From: Hoplostethus atlanticus
Lineage: Eukaryota; Chordata; Actinopteri; Trachichthyiformes; Trachichthyidae
DNA: 64,000 nucleotides
Direction: 5' to 3'
Assembly (NCBI GenBank): GCA_034670405.1
Contig: JAXDDX010000002.1
Span: 6,663,501-6,727,500, forward strand
The first letter of the stretch is position 1. The number at the start of each line of letters is the position of its first letter. Shown here in pieces: positions 1-12,604 of this stretch. Made by a program: the position numbers and the translations under genes. Below the pieces are notes generated by a model. The model was given only the letters and a program-made list of their open reading frames with translations. It searched no databases and was not told where the DNA came from.

Positions 1-1216
1 ATGAAGTGTTGTAATTTACTTTTTTGGTGAACCCACTTTCCCTCAACCTGTCTCGTCTATTTCTACTTCAGTTACTGATTTCCTACGTTTGCCAAAATGT
101 GTTTCGACAACTCCCAGAGAAAGTGTCTGAACTTGTTGCATCCAGCTGTTGGTTTTAAGTGTAGGTGGAGAGAGCAGTTGACAAGTAAGAAGTAAAAGTA
201 AGAACCGTGTCCCTTACTCAAAACACACCATGTCTAGTGGCTGCATTGTGTTATGGGCTATTGAGGCCACTGTGGAGAAATTGGTATCTTTGCCTCTTGT
301 CTGATGGATTTCTCCCTGTATGATTATTGAATGTTGGTGCAAAATTGTGGGTCTAAAAAGCCCTTGCTCTTTGTTTCTGAGCTCTTTGTACTAAAGCCTG
401 ATGTTTACTGTTGATGTTTTAGATTGTTGAAAATTGTTCTGCCATCAAACTCCATTGTAGCTGCGCTGGAAATATCTCAACGTGATATCACATCGTCAAT
501 GTTGGGCCAGTTATCCACAGGAATAGGAAAAATACATCACCAAACAACAAAATGGACCCAGAAATGGGACTTTTCTTTTTTGAGTTAAAGTGTTTTAAAG
601 CGTATTTTCCATTTAACCAGCTTTCTCATCAGAGTATGAGCTTAACCGGCTCATTCTAAACATGTTGTTTACATGCATAGACCCAAAAACTTTGGAAGAC
701 ACAATCAGCGTGACTCCCCAAGACCTCCCACATTAGAGGCTTAAGATGAACTCCCTACTCATTTGGTGCTGTTAATAATATGGCAGGGCCTCTGCCGTTT
801 CAAAAGACCACAGGGAAATCAAAGAGATGCTTGTCAAGAGAACCATTACCTAAACTAATTGACCATTTTCAAACAATTACTGTAGAAAAACAGGTCCATA
901 CATATCGGCGGAGCTTCAAAATTGCAGTCTTTGAGGGTGCGACGTAAATTGGACGTAAGTCAGTTAAAGGATGCGGCCAATGATGACACACTTAACGTCT
1001 CCTCTCTGTAGGCAATGTTGTTTGAGAAACAGGTTCAAACAAGTGATAGTAGAAAGTAGATACAAGTGATGATATATACTTTGTGTTGCAAATACAGATA
1101 TAGAATGCAGAAACCATTTTATGTAGAACTATTTCTTTCAGAGGTGCATGCATTTTACCTGGAGCCCTCCGTACACAAGATGGTGTATGAAAAAATAAAG
1201 GGAAGTTCATTTCTGA

Positions 1217-1240
1217 ACACACACACACACACAAACACAC
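1217..1240. repeat. (AC)n microsatellite
   Basis: Dinucleotide AC run with one interruption. It makes short Thr/His or Val/Cys-rich frames that are not genes. Confidence 0.9.
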
Positions 1241-2761
1241 ATTATGTCTCTCTTTTGATCACAAAGACATTCATATGGACTCATAATGTAACCATCACAC
1301 CAATCCAATTGCTATCATGATTTGGAGATTATCCCTGTGTATATCAGTGTCATTTTGATACACCACTCTGCACATGTTGGGTGTTTCATGTCAATTGTGT
1401 CACACACTGACAAATAGAGGTCTGTAGACAAAGGGCTGAAGATGCCAGATGTTTTCAACGATGCCTTTCTCAAATTAATAAATACCCCGCCGTTAGGGCT
1501 GGAGGGACAGAGGCGTACTTTTGAGTGGTCATTAAAGATGTGAAGGATCACCCCAATTACCCAGGCAGTGGCCTTTTAGTGACAGTGCTTCTAATTAGCG
1601 AGCGCAGTATCTATCTCTATGGAAGAAATTGAGAGAAGTGAAGAAATGCTGTGAATGATAAAGAGTGGGTAAGAGTGAGTCATTGCAGCGCTGGAGCTCT
1701 AAGAGGGGTCCTTGTGGATAATTGACTTGATATATTGGTTTAAGTATGTACAAAAAATACATATAATTGAGTCATGTCTCCGGGAATGGAAATTAGAGGG
1801 GAAATCCACCCTGAAATGGAATCCTTATATGTTATTCCAATGATCTTTGACAGTTCAGTCAGAATTTGTGAACATAACAAGTCTCTTCTCTTGCTGAAAC
1901 CAATAGAGAGCCAATAACCTAATCCCTGATGTCCCCAGGAGTCACAGTTTAGAGGTGTTCCATTAACAGAAAAGGAGATAATGACTTTTGTAGGCTCATG
2001 GAATATTTGTTTAAGCTTTTACACTCAAATGTCAAATGTATATAGTAATGCTAATAGTTCTGCACTGGAAAATGTACTCATTTCCCCAGAATACCATCCT
2101 GGTTATTGTCACATTGTCTACATGGTCAGACTTCCAATCATTGCTAGTGGATCAGCTTCAGTGTCAGATGGTGTAACCAATTAGTCTAGGATTTCTTGTT
2201 TTCAGTTTTGGGAAAGCTTTGCTTGTACTCCCAAATCTAAAACCAAAATGTAGACTTTATTTTTTGTTTGTAATATCACATGCATATTCAATATCAATGC
2301 ATATTTTTTGTTTTCCATGTAGCTTAATGAGAAAGGAATAAAATGAATGATAAATGAAGCAAAGCCAGGCAAAACTTAAAATAATTTTAATTTAAGTCTA
2401 GTTTTAGGGTGGATTTCCACCCTAAGGCCATTCCAGATTAATGGTCCTTCACTTAATACTCACTCAATACTGTATTACCGTTGCCCTTCTGTTCTTCAGC
2501 CATAGAATACTAAACAGCTGTGTTTTTATATGTTTACAGACCGCGAGCTAGATGAGCCAAACTGTTATTTGTACTGTTATGAAGCAGCATGGTGTGAATA
2601 TAGTGCCAAAATAGTGCTAGAATAATTGTCGTCAAAGTTTATTTGCATCATCGTCTTTGTCAAAGACTTTTGCAGATATGTTACAGTATAATAATACTGA
2701 CATTGACTTGTATTATTGTTTCTATTTTTTGTCAATAGTAATATTTGTTTTAGAAACAGGC

Positions 2762-2796
2762 TGTGTGTGTGTGTGTGTGTGTGTATATATACACGT
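2762..2796. repeat. (TG)n(TA)n microsatellite
   Basis: TG run followed by a short TATATATACA stretch. The overlapping small ORFs on both strands (poly Cys-Val and Thr-His) are artefacts of this repeat. Confidence 0.9.
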
Positions 2797-3518
2797 ATAT
2801 GCTGGTGAGCTGTCATTGTGTGGAGCTATTAGTTACAATAGAATAACTCTTGAATCATCTCTCCTTAAAAAAACACACATACATTCTCTTTCTCAAGTTC
2901 ACCAATAATATACCAGGTAAGACAACACATACACATAACCAGTGCTTCTATGTATATATGTAATATTCTATAAACTATGTTTGTGAACTGTTCAGTTACT
3001 AAAGCCTAACGTTACTGTGTCCTCCACAGAGGAGATAAAGGCAGCTGATCACGTAGTGACTACATTATAATTTGATAATTAACCTGCCTCCTATTGAAGT
3101 GCTATGTGTGCACCCTTTATCCCAGTGGCAGTGGTGCATTTGGCCATAACATTGCATTTAATACTTTCAGTTTCTACTTTTGTTTCTGCGGGAGTTTGGA
3201 ACATATGAACGTTTTTCTTCGGTATTGTATTTACTCAACACAGGCCTCAAAAAGTGCTGCTGCTGCTGGGCTGCTAATACTGCCAAAGGAATACAGTTTA
3301 GGTAATGGTCACATTCGGGTGTTTTCACATGAGTTGTTGCTGTTGTTAGTAGAGAGGAGTATCTTTCCCCTACCGGTCTTGTTGCTACTGGCTGGCTGAT
3401 CATTAGCTAGCTTGCTAGCCAGTGTGGCTACGGCTGCTACCATGCTAACGAGCCTCACTAATCACCTGTTGGTGATTTCAACCACATTCAATCAGTACAG
3501 GGACATTCAGACAAGGGT

Positions 3519-3533
3519 GGGGGGGGGGGGGGG
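3519..3533. repeat. poly-G tract (15 G)
   Basis: An uninterrupted run of G within a G-rich context. It could form a quadruplex-like structure and is a common assembly error site. Confidence 0.85.
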
Positions 3534-3771
3534 TGGATAGAGGGCAGACCTATTTTAAATTTACTGGGTGGAACACTGTTACTAACACATGTGAGTTTGG
3601 AGCAAATTGTAGAATTGTCGGTCTGTCAGATTGAGTGCAATGCTAGTGGTCTGCTGGTCTGTCTCATAAAAGCGGATGAGGAAAAAAAGGCATGTGCATG
3701 CGGTGTGTTTACAAGCAACAGCTGAGTGAACACCGGTTATATTGGCTGGTAATATGTGCTGACTGATATAC

Positions 3772-3806
3772 ATTCACCGGCCACTTTATTACATACTCCT
3801 AATTTG
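3772..3806. repeat. Fragment of a widespread fish interspersed repeat
   Basis: The motif CACCGGCCACTTTATTA is the edge of a very common teleost interspersed repeat, recalled from knowledge rather than searched. Only the edge is recognisable. The flanking sequence to about 4150 may belong to it but cannot be bounded. Confidence 0.4.
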
Positions 3807-5160
3807 TTAGGTATGTGCAAAAGTCTATTTTTTCATGGTCAACTAGTCGGTGTATAAATTCAACATGAGGTTTTTCGCAATGTTTCCCATATTTAGGCTT
3901 ACCTGTGGCACACCACCACAATATCGGCGCGGCTGCCACAAAATAAAAAGTCTGTTAATGTATAGAAATCAATCTAAAATGATCTCTAACCCTGCACCCA
4001 AGAGGTGCGCATCACGTTATGTTATGTTATGTTCTCATGTTATGTTCTCTGTCACACCAGAGACTAATCTCACTCAGCTGCTTGTAAACACACTGCATAC
4101 ACAATCCTTTTTCTTCTCCAATATTGAACTTGGGATTTTACCATCCGTTAAGTGACAATACCCCAGCTGCTAGCGGAGTCTTTATATTCAACAAGTCACA
4201 TAATCATACATCGGAAAAATAACTAATATTAACCATGAAGCATGTGCATTTTGGCTCATGGCATTTTATTTTGTCATAGGAATATCAGTTTAAAGGAATG
4301 CTATGGCACAGCAGAAACAACTCAACCACTACCACTGTCACGCAAGCTGTGAAGAGCTGGGCCTTTGGCGCTATAGTCAAAGGTGATAATTAACAGATGA
4401 TCGTTATATAACTTTCGGTAAGAGTTGAGCGTGCGCAAGCGAGCAAGATAAAATTACATGGACTAGTCGACTATTTTGGCACATCCCCCCAACATATCTG
4501 TCAGGCCCTAATTTGCACATTTAAAGGCCAAATTTTATAATGTGACAATGTAATGATTTATTATTCTGACATACAAACACAAAAACACACATCAAACATA
4601 GTCATGAAAACCAATATTGCTCCACTTATTGCTAAATCTCCAATCATAATGAGCTGCCACCATTTGTTCAGCGCAAACATACTGTTACTCTCTTCAGAGT
4701 GAAAAAATGTGGTGTGAACAAAGTTTTGGATCTTGCTGAAATGGGTATAGCCTATAAAAGTACCCTGTCCTTGAAAACCATGACAAAGCACACTTATAAA
4801 CAGATATGTAACGCATCCCACAGTGCTTAGATACTGATGATCCTGCTTTGTGTGCGCTAAGCAGGATCTATATAACCATTCATCACATTCCTCTTTCTCA
4901 CCTCCTTCTCTTCCCCCGGCTCTCTGAGGCGCTTTACATTGGCAGCATATTGACAGTCTACACGGGGTTGACGGACTGGATCTGGAGCGTGAGGATTGAT
5001 TAAATGTTCCATTCGATCACAGACTTTCTGAATAAGATGGATGGCCCTGACAGAAAATATACAAGGGAGTGAATTGATTCCTGTGACTTGCACGCTTCAC
5101 ACACATCCATAGAGTCCCTCAGAATAAAGAAGAAATGTCTTGGTTTCTTTTCTTCCACAG

Positions 5161-5316
5161 ATAAATCTGCAGAGGAGAATGAGGGTCACGGGCCTAATTA
5201 CCCAGGGTGCAAAGCGTATCGGCAGCCCAGAGTACGTCAAGTCTTACAAAGTAGCCTCCAGTGATGACGGGAAGACCTGGAGAACATACAAAGTCAAGGG
5301 CACAGATGAGGATATG
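5161..5316 (+). CDS. edil3: edil3 exon: discoidin domain 1, middle part
   Basis: 52 codons, phase 0 at both ends. The exon runs from INLQRRMRVTG to GTDEDM. It follows a strong polypyrimidine-CAG acceptor and is followed by the donor ATG|GTGAGA. It encodes the central strands of the first F5/8 type C (discoidin) domain, with the family signature RVTGLITQGAKRIGSPEYV and the DDGKTW turn before the next strand. The domain folds as a beta-barrel whose loops bind phospholipid. The corresponding exon of domain 2 (23068-23223) has exactly the same length and phases. The ATG near the start of the local open frame (5140) lies in the intron and is not a real start. Confidence 0.96.
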
Positions 5317-5769
5317 GTGAGACATGCACGCATGTGGACACATACACACTATGTCCCTCTCATCTTTCCCTTTGGCCTCTCTCTCTGTCACTCATACACA
5401 AACACACTGGAGCAACTGGAGAATATGCACTGTCAAGGGCAGGGTGGAGGACGTGATGAGATGGCTTTTTAATTAGCTAGCACACACCGGGCCCATCTTT
5501 CTGCCCCTTACCCCCCTCTACTTTTATGACTTCTAGATTGAATTTTTATACTATTTGGGGATAAACGGCCACCAAATAGGCCACCCAGCGTTCTATCATT
5601 TCTGACAGCAAAGCACGGCTGTCCTCCAATTGGCCAAGAACCAAATGACCCCGACCTCCACACTTCTACTCAAATTTATTGCCAGGATCAATGATGTCTC
5701 TGCACTTGGACATGTGATATCTATTTATGTTCTTGTCTCTCTTGTATTTTTCTTTAATTTTCTTAGTTT

Positions 5770-5770
5770 G

Positions 5771-5803
<33 letters not shown>

Positions 5804-5814
5804 TGTGTGTGTGG
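5770..5814. repeat. (GT)n microsatellite
   Basis: Long GT run with two GGG interruptions, inside an edil3 intron. Confidence 0.92.
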
Positions 5815-6070
5815 GTGAGTGAGAGGGTGCACTTGTGTACATTGTTTTTGGAAGTTGAGCAAGGTTGAGGTTTTGACTGGAGATGATATACGACCTGCCT
5901 GAGTGTTTGAAGTAGTTAGACTTCTTGATGCTTTGATTCCCTGACCTATCCCGCCCTGTACGATTTTTTACATGGTTGACCTATTGCCATCCAGTCACAG
6001 CTCCTACTGCCTGCATTCCATGAAGAAAATCTTATTAGATTTTATTATTAGTGTCTTCAGATACAGATTG

Positions 6071-6123
6071 CTCTCTCTCTCTCTCTCTCTTTCAGACACA
6101 CACACACATGCACACACATACAC
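6071..6123. repeat. (TC)n then (AC)n compound microsatellite
   Basis: A CT run is followed within ten bases by an imperfect CA run. Both lie inside an edil3 intron. Confidence 0.85.
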
Positions 6124-6452
6124 AGTATATCACTCACATCAGAGACTTATGTCAGAGACTATTTCAGGTCATTTGGATAAAACACTCCAGAAGGTATAGC
6201 TGTATAATTGGACCACTAATTTAAAACACACCAGTGTGCTTATAAATTACGGGCTCAAATGGTGCGGGAAATTGTCTATTTTTCCCTGTAATTCTAGCTC
6301 ATTGACCTTGAATGACAGCAATTTGTTGAGTGTGGAGTAGACACTAGAGACAGCGCCAGATAGACTGTCCCATTAGAGCAGAACTGATCTGCTGTTCCAT
6401 ACCACCCCCCAACCACCCACCCTGTGTGCTGTTATTTCATCCCCCGTGACAG

Positions 6453-6597
6453 ATATTCAGAGGAAATGTCGATAACAACGCTCCATCAGCCAACTCCTTC
6501 ACCCCTCCTATCGAGGCCCAGTATGTGCGTATTTATCCCCAAGTCTGCAGGAGGCACTGTACTTTGCGCATGGAACTGCTCGGATGTGAGCTAACAG
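6453..6597 (+). CDS. edil3: edil3 exon: end of discoidin domain 1
   Basis: This exon is too short for simple ORF listing. It begins after CCCGTGACAG and reads [20 protein letters not shown], then [28 protein letters not shown], and ends ACAG|GTGGGT with one base carried over (phase 1). It holds the last strands of discoidin domain 1, including the closing Cys of MELLGC that pairs with the first Cys of the domain, and two further Cys (VCRRHC). The EDIL3-type pattern [23 protein letters not shown] is fully kept. The equivalent part of domain 2 is the last exon (33369-33518). Confidence 0.95.
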
Positions 6598-6831
6598 GTG
6601 GGTGTGTCCATCAGTTGTCTTTCTGTTTCATCCACATACACACAACTAAACACGTGTTCTATGATTTGAAAAACACTGATCAATGTGGTGTGTCTCCTGC
6701 ATAGATGTATTTTATTTGTTATATTGATTATGCAATAACAACATTGAGATTATACCTATTGTGTTGCGAATGTGTAGTCAGGAAGGTAACAAGAAATTCC
6801 TTTGCAATTTGCATTGTTTTGTTGGCCTCAG
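6598..6831 (+). other. edil3: edil3 intron, 234 bp
   Basis: A short GT..AG intron between the two discoidin domains. The acceptor is TTGGCCTCAG. The reading frame starting at 6705 merely reads through the intron into the next exon. Confidence 0.9.
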
Positions 6832-7016
6832 GCTGCTCTGAGCCAATGGGAATGAAGTCGGGCCACATCCAGGACTACCAGGTCACGGCCTCCAGCATCT
6901 TCAGGACGCTCAACATGGACATGTTCACTTGGGAGCCTGGCAAGGCCCGGTTGGACAAGCAGGGCAAGGTCAATGCTTGGACAGCTGGACGCAGTGACCA
7001 GTCTCAGTGGCTACAG
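6832..7016 (+). CDS. edil3: edil3 exon: start of discoidin domain 2
   Basis: 185 bases. With the carried-over G they give 62 codons, beginning [20 protein letters not shown] and ending DQSQWLQ at CTACAG|GTAGGT (phase 0). This is the N-terminal third of the second F5/8 type C domain. The Cys in GCSEP is the expected partner of the terminal LGC cysteine. The segment [20 protein letters not shown] carries the conserved ARLD and NAWT motifs of the family. The exon follows the previous one by only 234 bases, while the next exon is 16 kb away. Confidence 0.97.
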
Positions 7017-8214
7017 GTAGGTTATCGATGGGTAAATCAGTGATTTAAACCTTGGACCAGTATGCTAGCAGGCAAAAAAATGCACATTTCCCCAAAAATG
7101 AGAGACAGACAGTTTCATACAGATAGCTGTCTTTCTCTACTTTTTCTCTCCTTTCTCTACGCTTTCTCTACTTATCATAGTAATTGATGGTGTGTATGTG
7201 ATATCGCATGGCAACTATATTATATAGGAAAGACTACATTGACATATATCATGTCGTCGATACATACAATTACATTACCGTTCATAGACTATTTCTTAGC
7301 ACCATTTTTCAACAAAAAGTCAGTAATAGGCAGTCACTTCTTTATTCATACCAGCCCTTTGAAACCAACACCCACACTGCTTCAACTATTGGATGTGTTC
7401 AGCCCTGTTATCTTTGGCTGCAGCTCAGGCTTTCTGTCTCTGTGAAACCAGTCACCAATCCATTTGTTTTCATTACAGTAACTGATGGCTGAAAGTGTCT
7501 CATAAAAGGGCCAAGACACATCTCTAAGTGAACGCTTATACTACAGACTGTCTGCTGAACAATTGGTGTGATCTGATCTTGGTTGTATGTAAGATTGATG
7601 GAGGACCAGGGAGGTTAAGAAACTTATCAATCAGACTCAATCATGCCCAGTTATGTGCTCACATGTAACCTCGCATATTGGATTTCTTTCAGGAAAAATC
7701 ATTTCTTACTTGACGCTTAACACAGACAGCATAGAAGGAATTGTGATATGGATGATCTTCACAGAGAATCAAAAATTGGAGTGATTTCTTTGCTTTCTTG
7801 ACCTTTTTATGGCACTCTATCCACTCTTCCCTAGCAGTGAAACAGTTAGAGCTCTATAGTCGCACTGGGTTGTCTGGCCATTATTAGATTGGTTGATGCT
7901 GGGTCAGATATGTTTTTTATCAAGCTGAAAGCCTTTTGCCGAGGATGAGGGTATGCAGGGCTGTGTGTTGGAGGAGACAGTTACTTAAGCAGGTCTCATC
8001 CAAGTCATGGAACTAAGTAAAATTGATGGCTGTGGGTAAAGAAAAACTTGTGGCCTCATATTACATGCTGTGCAAGCAGGAGGGGGGAAACACTGTACAT
8101 AGGCAGTCAGAAAATCAATGACTTCCACTGTCAAAGACCCATTCTGTACATACAGGCTATACTATGTCTGCTGTTTGAAAAGTATCACTTATATACTGTT
8201 CTTTTCACAAATTT

Positions 8215-8246
8215 CTCCCCGGGGATCAATAAAGTATCTATCATGT
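8215..8246 (+). repeat. Short LINE-type 3' tail fragment
   Basis: The sequence TTTCTCCCCGGGGATCAATAAAGTATCTATC closely resembles the 3' terminus shared by several fish LINE families (CCCC..GGGGAT.AATAAAGTATCTATC). Such ends are left by heavily 5'-truncated retrotransposition. The family assignment is from memory. Confidence 0.5.
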
Positions 8247-10499
8247 TTTAGTATGTAGCTATTGTATTATATGCATTTGTTAAATTCCCGAGCTCAGTGT
8301 CTTCTTCACACTGGTTGCCATGGCAAATAATTGATTCTCAGTGACATTACTGAATGACTTTAAACCTGATAGATTCATGGAATTAATCAGACTTAATGAC
8401 AAATTAAGTATTCCAATTAATCAAGACAACTGCTGCACTGTCCAGAGAAGCAGTGGAAAAACACTTTACAGACTCCAAATATCAGACTGGATTTGTTGAT
8501 GCAGAAGACTGGCCAAGATCTCATTTGGATAACAAACAATCTAGTCAGTAGCTGAAATCTAGATTTTGTAAAAGCAGTAAATGCATTTCTGATGCATACA
8601 TGTAAACATGAAAACAATTCCTAACCAACTCTAAATACTGAACACTTTGTGTACTGGGTGCTGAAGCATTAACATGCAACAAAACAAACTAAAATATTGT
8701 ACACACAGAGATGAAACAGCTATTCATCTTCTCATCACACACCAGCAAATTGATCAGTGAGCACAGTGTATTCCGTTGCATCAATATATAAATATATGCA
8801 AGATGTGATTTGGTATATTGTGTGCTTTCCCTCACGTTTGATTTTTGCCAGGAGAGCAACTGTGCATGCATAAATTTGGTGAAGCCAATTTTATGTAGGC
8901 CTACCCATCAAAGATTTTTTGCTACTGTTGACAAGAAATTGTATTGTTTTCGAAGCAACAAAGAGCACTAACTTAAATCATTTCAAAGAAATAATTTGAT
9001 AAACACAGCAGACTAAATACTTGAAGGAAATACTTTAATGAAATTTTGTGTAGACAAAATAACATAAAAACTAATGAAAATGTAAAGCCCTGGACCTCTC
9101 TTGTGCACTATCCAAGCTAAACCTATTCTTGCCTGGCGGGAGATAAAATTACACAGAGGGAGATTGAACCAGAATCTTTCAAGATGTTTTCAAGAGAGAA
9201 GCTGAAACTGTCGGATTGAGCTGCCAAGTGTTCCAGCTGGCATAAGCTGATTAGTTAATTATGCACATTAACATGTCCACATAGCAAAGGGAAATTGCCA
9301 GAGAGACGGTAGCTACTATTCAATTTCACAATGTCCCTGTTAATGCGCAAAACACATGCACTGCAACATTTCTGGCAAGTACTGCTCCTCCAGGACTGTT
9401 GAGACTTTTGTGGTTGATTATGGTAAACACTCCTCAGACAAAAACAAAAAAAAAGAGAAATTGTGGAACGGAGTGCTTTAATTTGTGCCTCTTCATCTCA
9501 CATGTCTAAATTGTATTGGAATCTGCTAACTCCTCAGGAGAGATTCACTTTACTGAATGAAGGTGTTGAATTCAAGTGAATATTAACAAGGTGATTTTGT
9601 AAGTCAGCAATGTACTGCAATCATTGTGGTGATGGACAAACTGGGTTATTTAGCTTAAGCTGGAGTTTATGTGGCTCAGTTTTATTAGCTACTAGTAGTT
9701 CCCAGTGCTAAGCTATTGCTGTGCAGATACCTCGGTCCTTCAGAAGAAACACTTCTCAACAGTCCATCACTATTATGCATTAGTTAATCCATTTTTCCAT
9801 TCACTATTGCATGTAGCATCTAATGATCCATATGTAAACAAGAAGATCTGCAATGGTTTCGTGGTTCACTAGTGGTTCTGTACATATGTAAATCATTTTA
9901 ATAGTATTATAATTGTTCCATATAGCTGAACTTCTGAGCATTTCTGGCCTATGAACCCTGAAAAAACTCCTTACGGACATTATTTAGTCAAAAACAATGA
10001 TTGCCAGTAGGACTTTTATTTTGAAATTTCACCCAATAAAATGGCTTACTGTTGTCACTGCTTTGTCACAACTTACAGACGTATTCCATGAGCACCTTAT
10101 GAGGACTGGATCAGTATTCATAAATGTGCCATGTACAGAGACTGTTGTGAAGCTGTTGTTCAGGTGATTGTGTTACTAACAAGTTGTATTGTTACGAAGC
10201 CATCATTTGTTCCAGTTCCTGTTCTACTTATTCTTTGATAGTTTCCAACTCAAGAGACCAAATGAAATCACCTGGTACTGTGACAAATTGGTCAAAGCAT
10301 CTTCCATCAGTCAATTTGACCTCTCTTAACTTAATTAGGAATCCACTTGATGACACGCTGCTGATTCTCCACAAAAAACAACAACAAGCGGGCCATCCTT
10401 GCAATTATGAAGCAAGCTTGACTGGTGCACATTCTGTGTCATTTGAAGTAGGTCATATCTACTTATAGTATGGACTGATAACACAGAGGCACTGTACAA

Positions 10500-10905
10500 G
10501 ACTGGGCAGATTTGAGGAGGCTCAGGTCTTTCAATGTATACAACAGACTGCTCTTCATATTGGAGCAATGAGTGGTTGCCAGTGCACTGTGCTTTCCAGA
10601 GGTGTGCTGGGGAGGCAGCATCAAGGCAGGGGATGCAGGCAGGTGGGAAACCGCTGGCTCTTAGTTGAGCCTGAACACCCTGAAGGCAGTAGCAGAGTGG
10701 TGGGGGCTAAACTGAACTCCATGCTAGATAACACCTCCCACCCACTCACTGGAGAGCTTATGCAGCTACAGAGCATTTTCAGCCTCCGGCTTATCCCCCT
10801 AAGGTGCAACACGGAGTGTCTTCTGCGCTCTGTACAACGCTTCATGTCCAAATGGCCCCAGTCTCAGCCAAATAGGAGGGTGCTGAAGCGGGGCCTCTGA
10901 AATGC
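10500..10905 (+). pseudogene. LINE (non-LTR retrotransposon) ORF2 C-terminal relic
   Basis: Pieces of the C-terminal tail found after the reverse transcriptase of many fish LINEs are readable in two frames. From 10524 one frame gives RSFNVYNRLLFILEQ, and near 10602 the same frame gives VCWGGSIKAGD. A second frame then reads KLNSMLDNTSHPL, followed by a segment ending SLRLIPLRCNTE. The order matches the family (FN..RLL, CWGGS, K..A-G-VVG, MLDN..HPL, RL..RC.TER), with at least one frameshift between about 10650 and 10700. No RT catalytic core is visible upstream, so this is a 5'-truncated dead copy. The 110-residue open frame starting at 10568 is only part of it. Confidence 0.65.
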
Positions 10906-11105
10906 ACTACACAAATTACCCTGGACTGCTTTTCACATTCCTATGCTCTGGACTAATGCATCCATTACTTGCAGTGACATCACTGTTCTGTTGTCGCCAC
11001 TATACTGACTTCCAGCTTGACTCCTGAAACAGGCACAGTTAGTAAGAGAAAATACCTACCATTGCTATTTTCATAAATAACGCACTTTACTAAGTGACAA
11101 TTAAA

Positions 11106-11204
11106 ATGGCTGTCAAATGTTGTGCCGTCCATTGTAATAATTGTGTCGGGATGGAGGGGGTTAAGTTTCATCGTTTTCCCACTGACATAGAAAGACATGA
11201 GTAG
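11106..11204 (+). pseudogene. THAP-domain zinc finger fragment (transposon-derived?)
   Basis: An ATG-started 32-codon frame, too short for most ORF lists, reads MAVKCCAVHCNN, then C..GMEGVKFHRFP and TDIERHE, followed by TAG. The beginning matches the THAP C2CH zinc finger: Cys5/Cys10 spacing, then the strongly conserved F-H-R-F-P. The rest of the domain (the Trp, and the C..H pair near residues 54-57) is missing after the stop. THAP domains occur in host proteins and in P-element/THAP9-type transposases. An isolated copy inside an intron among TE relics suggests a transposon remnant. It could instead be the first exon of an unrecognised gene. Confidence 0.55.
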
Positions 11205-12604
11205 GAACAATTTATAAATGTAACATTCTCTTAACTTCTCAGTAATCAGGAACAACTTTTTCTCTTTGAGATGAAGTATTTATGGACAGTTCACCTACCC
11301 TGAAATGAACTGCCAAAATGCAAACCGGAATATGGAGACAGGTTGTGAATAAGATGTAGGGTTATCTTTGCATGGAGTTTAGAGAGAGTAAAGGTCACAT
11401 CCTCCTAGGACATCAATATGTTTTAAAATAACTTTCCTAATGTGAGACATTTACTTTTTCATGGTTGCCTTTTGTATAGTCTGTGGTTAGGAGTCAATAA
11501 GGCAGTGTCAACAAATGACCGATGTCATTGTGAGTTATGGATATATGGATGGTTATTTGCTTGCACAATTTTCTGATCTGCACATATTTCTGTAGATTCT
11601 CTGCATATGAGTTGGCACATATGACACAATATATAAACATGACAATGATAGTGATATTGAGATTAGATAATAATAATCTTTTCGTTTTGAAAATTGACAT
11701 TTTTCTGTACATATGCTTCCTCCTTCCACACTTTTTGATAAGCGGACAGCAGTAGAGTGAATATATGGACAAGGTTTATAGTTTTTTGCAACATCTACAC
11801 AACAAAACACTTCATGTACAAATGTATGGCCTTCTATAGTCTTCTTCACATCATTGTTATATTGTTATATATTTTTTATTTTTTTCATACTGAATCTATT
11901 TTATGTTTTGGAATATTTCCACATCATACATATTCTGTATTCATTCTTTCTTTGTCTCAGTAATTTCTAATTTCTAATTTCTAGTGTTAAATCTGTGGAC
12001 TATATACTTGTAAAACCCCATTTGCTATTTTCTATATATAAAGAGTTTTTATGAAAGGCGTTTTCTGAAATTAAATAGACTTCTATTGTGTATATACATA
12101 AAGGCTCCTGACAGTTTATAAGAAGATAAAAGGAATATCAATCCACTTTATAGCAAGGACATATCTAGTCCAGTAATCATCAATAACAACCTGAAGCTGC
12201 CTCAGTTTGGATATGTCAATTTATTTGTAACCTGCAAAGGTTACAAACAAGCTATAAAAGTAATCCCATTTGTCATCCCCTAGCCCCTTGGTTTTCACAG
12301 CCAATTATCTCCTGTACAGTGATAAATATGTGTGGCGTGTGGCTGTGGCACCCTGATAATCACCCCCCCACCCTAATGACGATGAGTAGTGAGAAAAAAC
12401 TTGTGTGTGATAACTTTGAAAGAACTAGCCGCTGTATAATTGGCATATTGGTGCTAATGTTGGTGCTGCCTTAGTTATACATCAGTGAGCTGCAAATGCA
12501 GTAATGGTATGAGCTGACATATGCCTGACCAGGTAATGCGACACCCGCAGGCTATTTCAGAAAGGGAAGAAGATTTTAGATTTCACTTATTTACCAGTTT
12601 GCTT

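Larger units (their letters stand above)
1..5160 (+). other. edil3: edil3 intron (3' part); no exon found
   Basis: The stretch precedes the first recognisable exon and ends in a pyrimidine-rich tract and CAG acceptor (TTTCTTTTCTTCCACAG, ending at 5160). I looked for the preceding edil3 exon, which should encode the start of discoidin domain 1 and end just before the residues INLQ, and found no matching reading frame. It therefore lies beyond base 1. The open frames here are short, overlap on both strands and include (AC)n translations, so I treat them as noise. Contents noted: (AC)n near 1217, (TG)n near 2762, a 15-base G run at 3519-3533, and a short fish-repeat fragment near 3772. Confidence 0.75.
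5317..6452 (+). other. edil3: edil3 intron, 1,136 bp
   Basis: A GT..AG intron between two discoidin-1 exons. It contains a (GT)n microsatellite at 5770-5814 and a (TC)n/(AC)n pair at about 6071-6123. The open frames at 5630-5818 and 5972-6199 are translations of these repeats. Nothing else is recognisable. Confidence 0.85.

Noticed and set aside
1..5160. Preceding edil3 exon (start of discoidin domain 1)
   Set aside because: I searched for the expected C..PLG.....ITASS and ARL..INAWTA-like coding sequence in all frames by eye and found none. It is most likely upstream of the window.
5140..5472. A 110-residue protein starting at the ATG at 5140
   Set aside because: The frame crosses the intron-exon border. 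Only 5161-5316 is real exon, and the rest translates intron.
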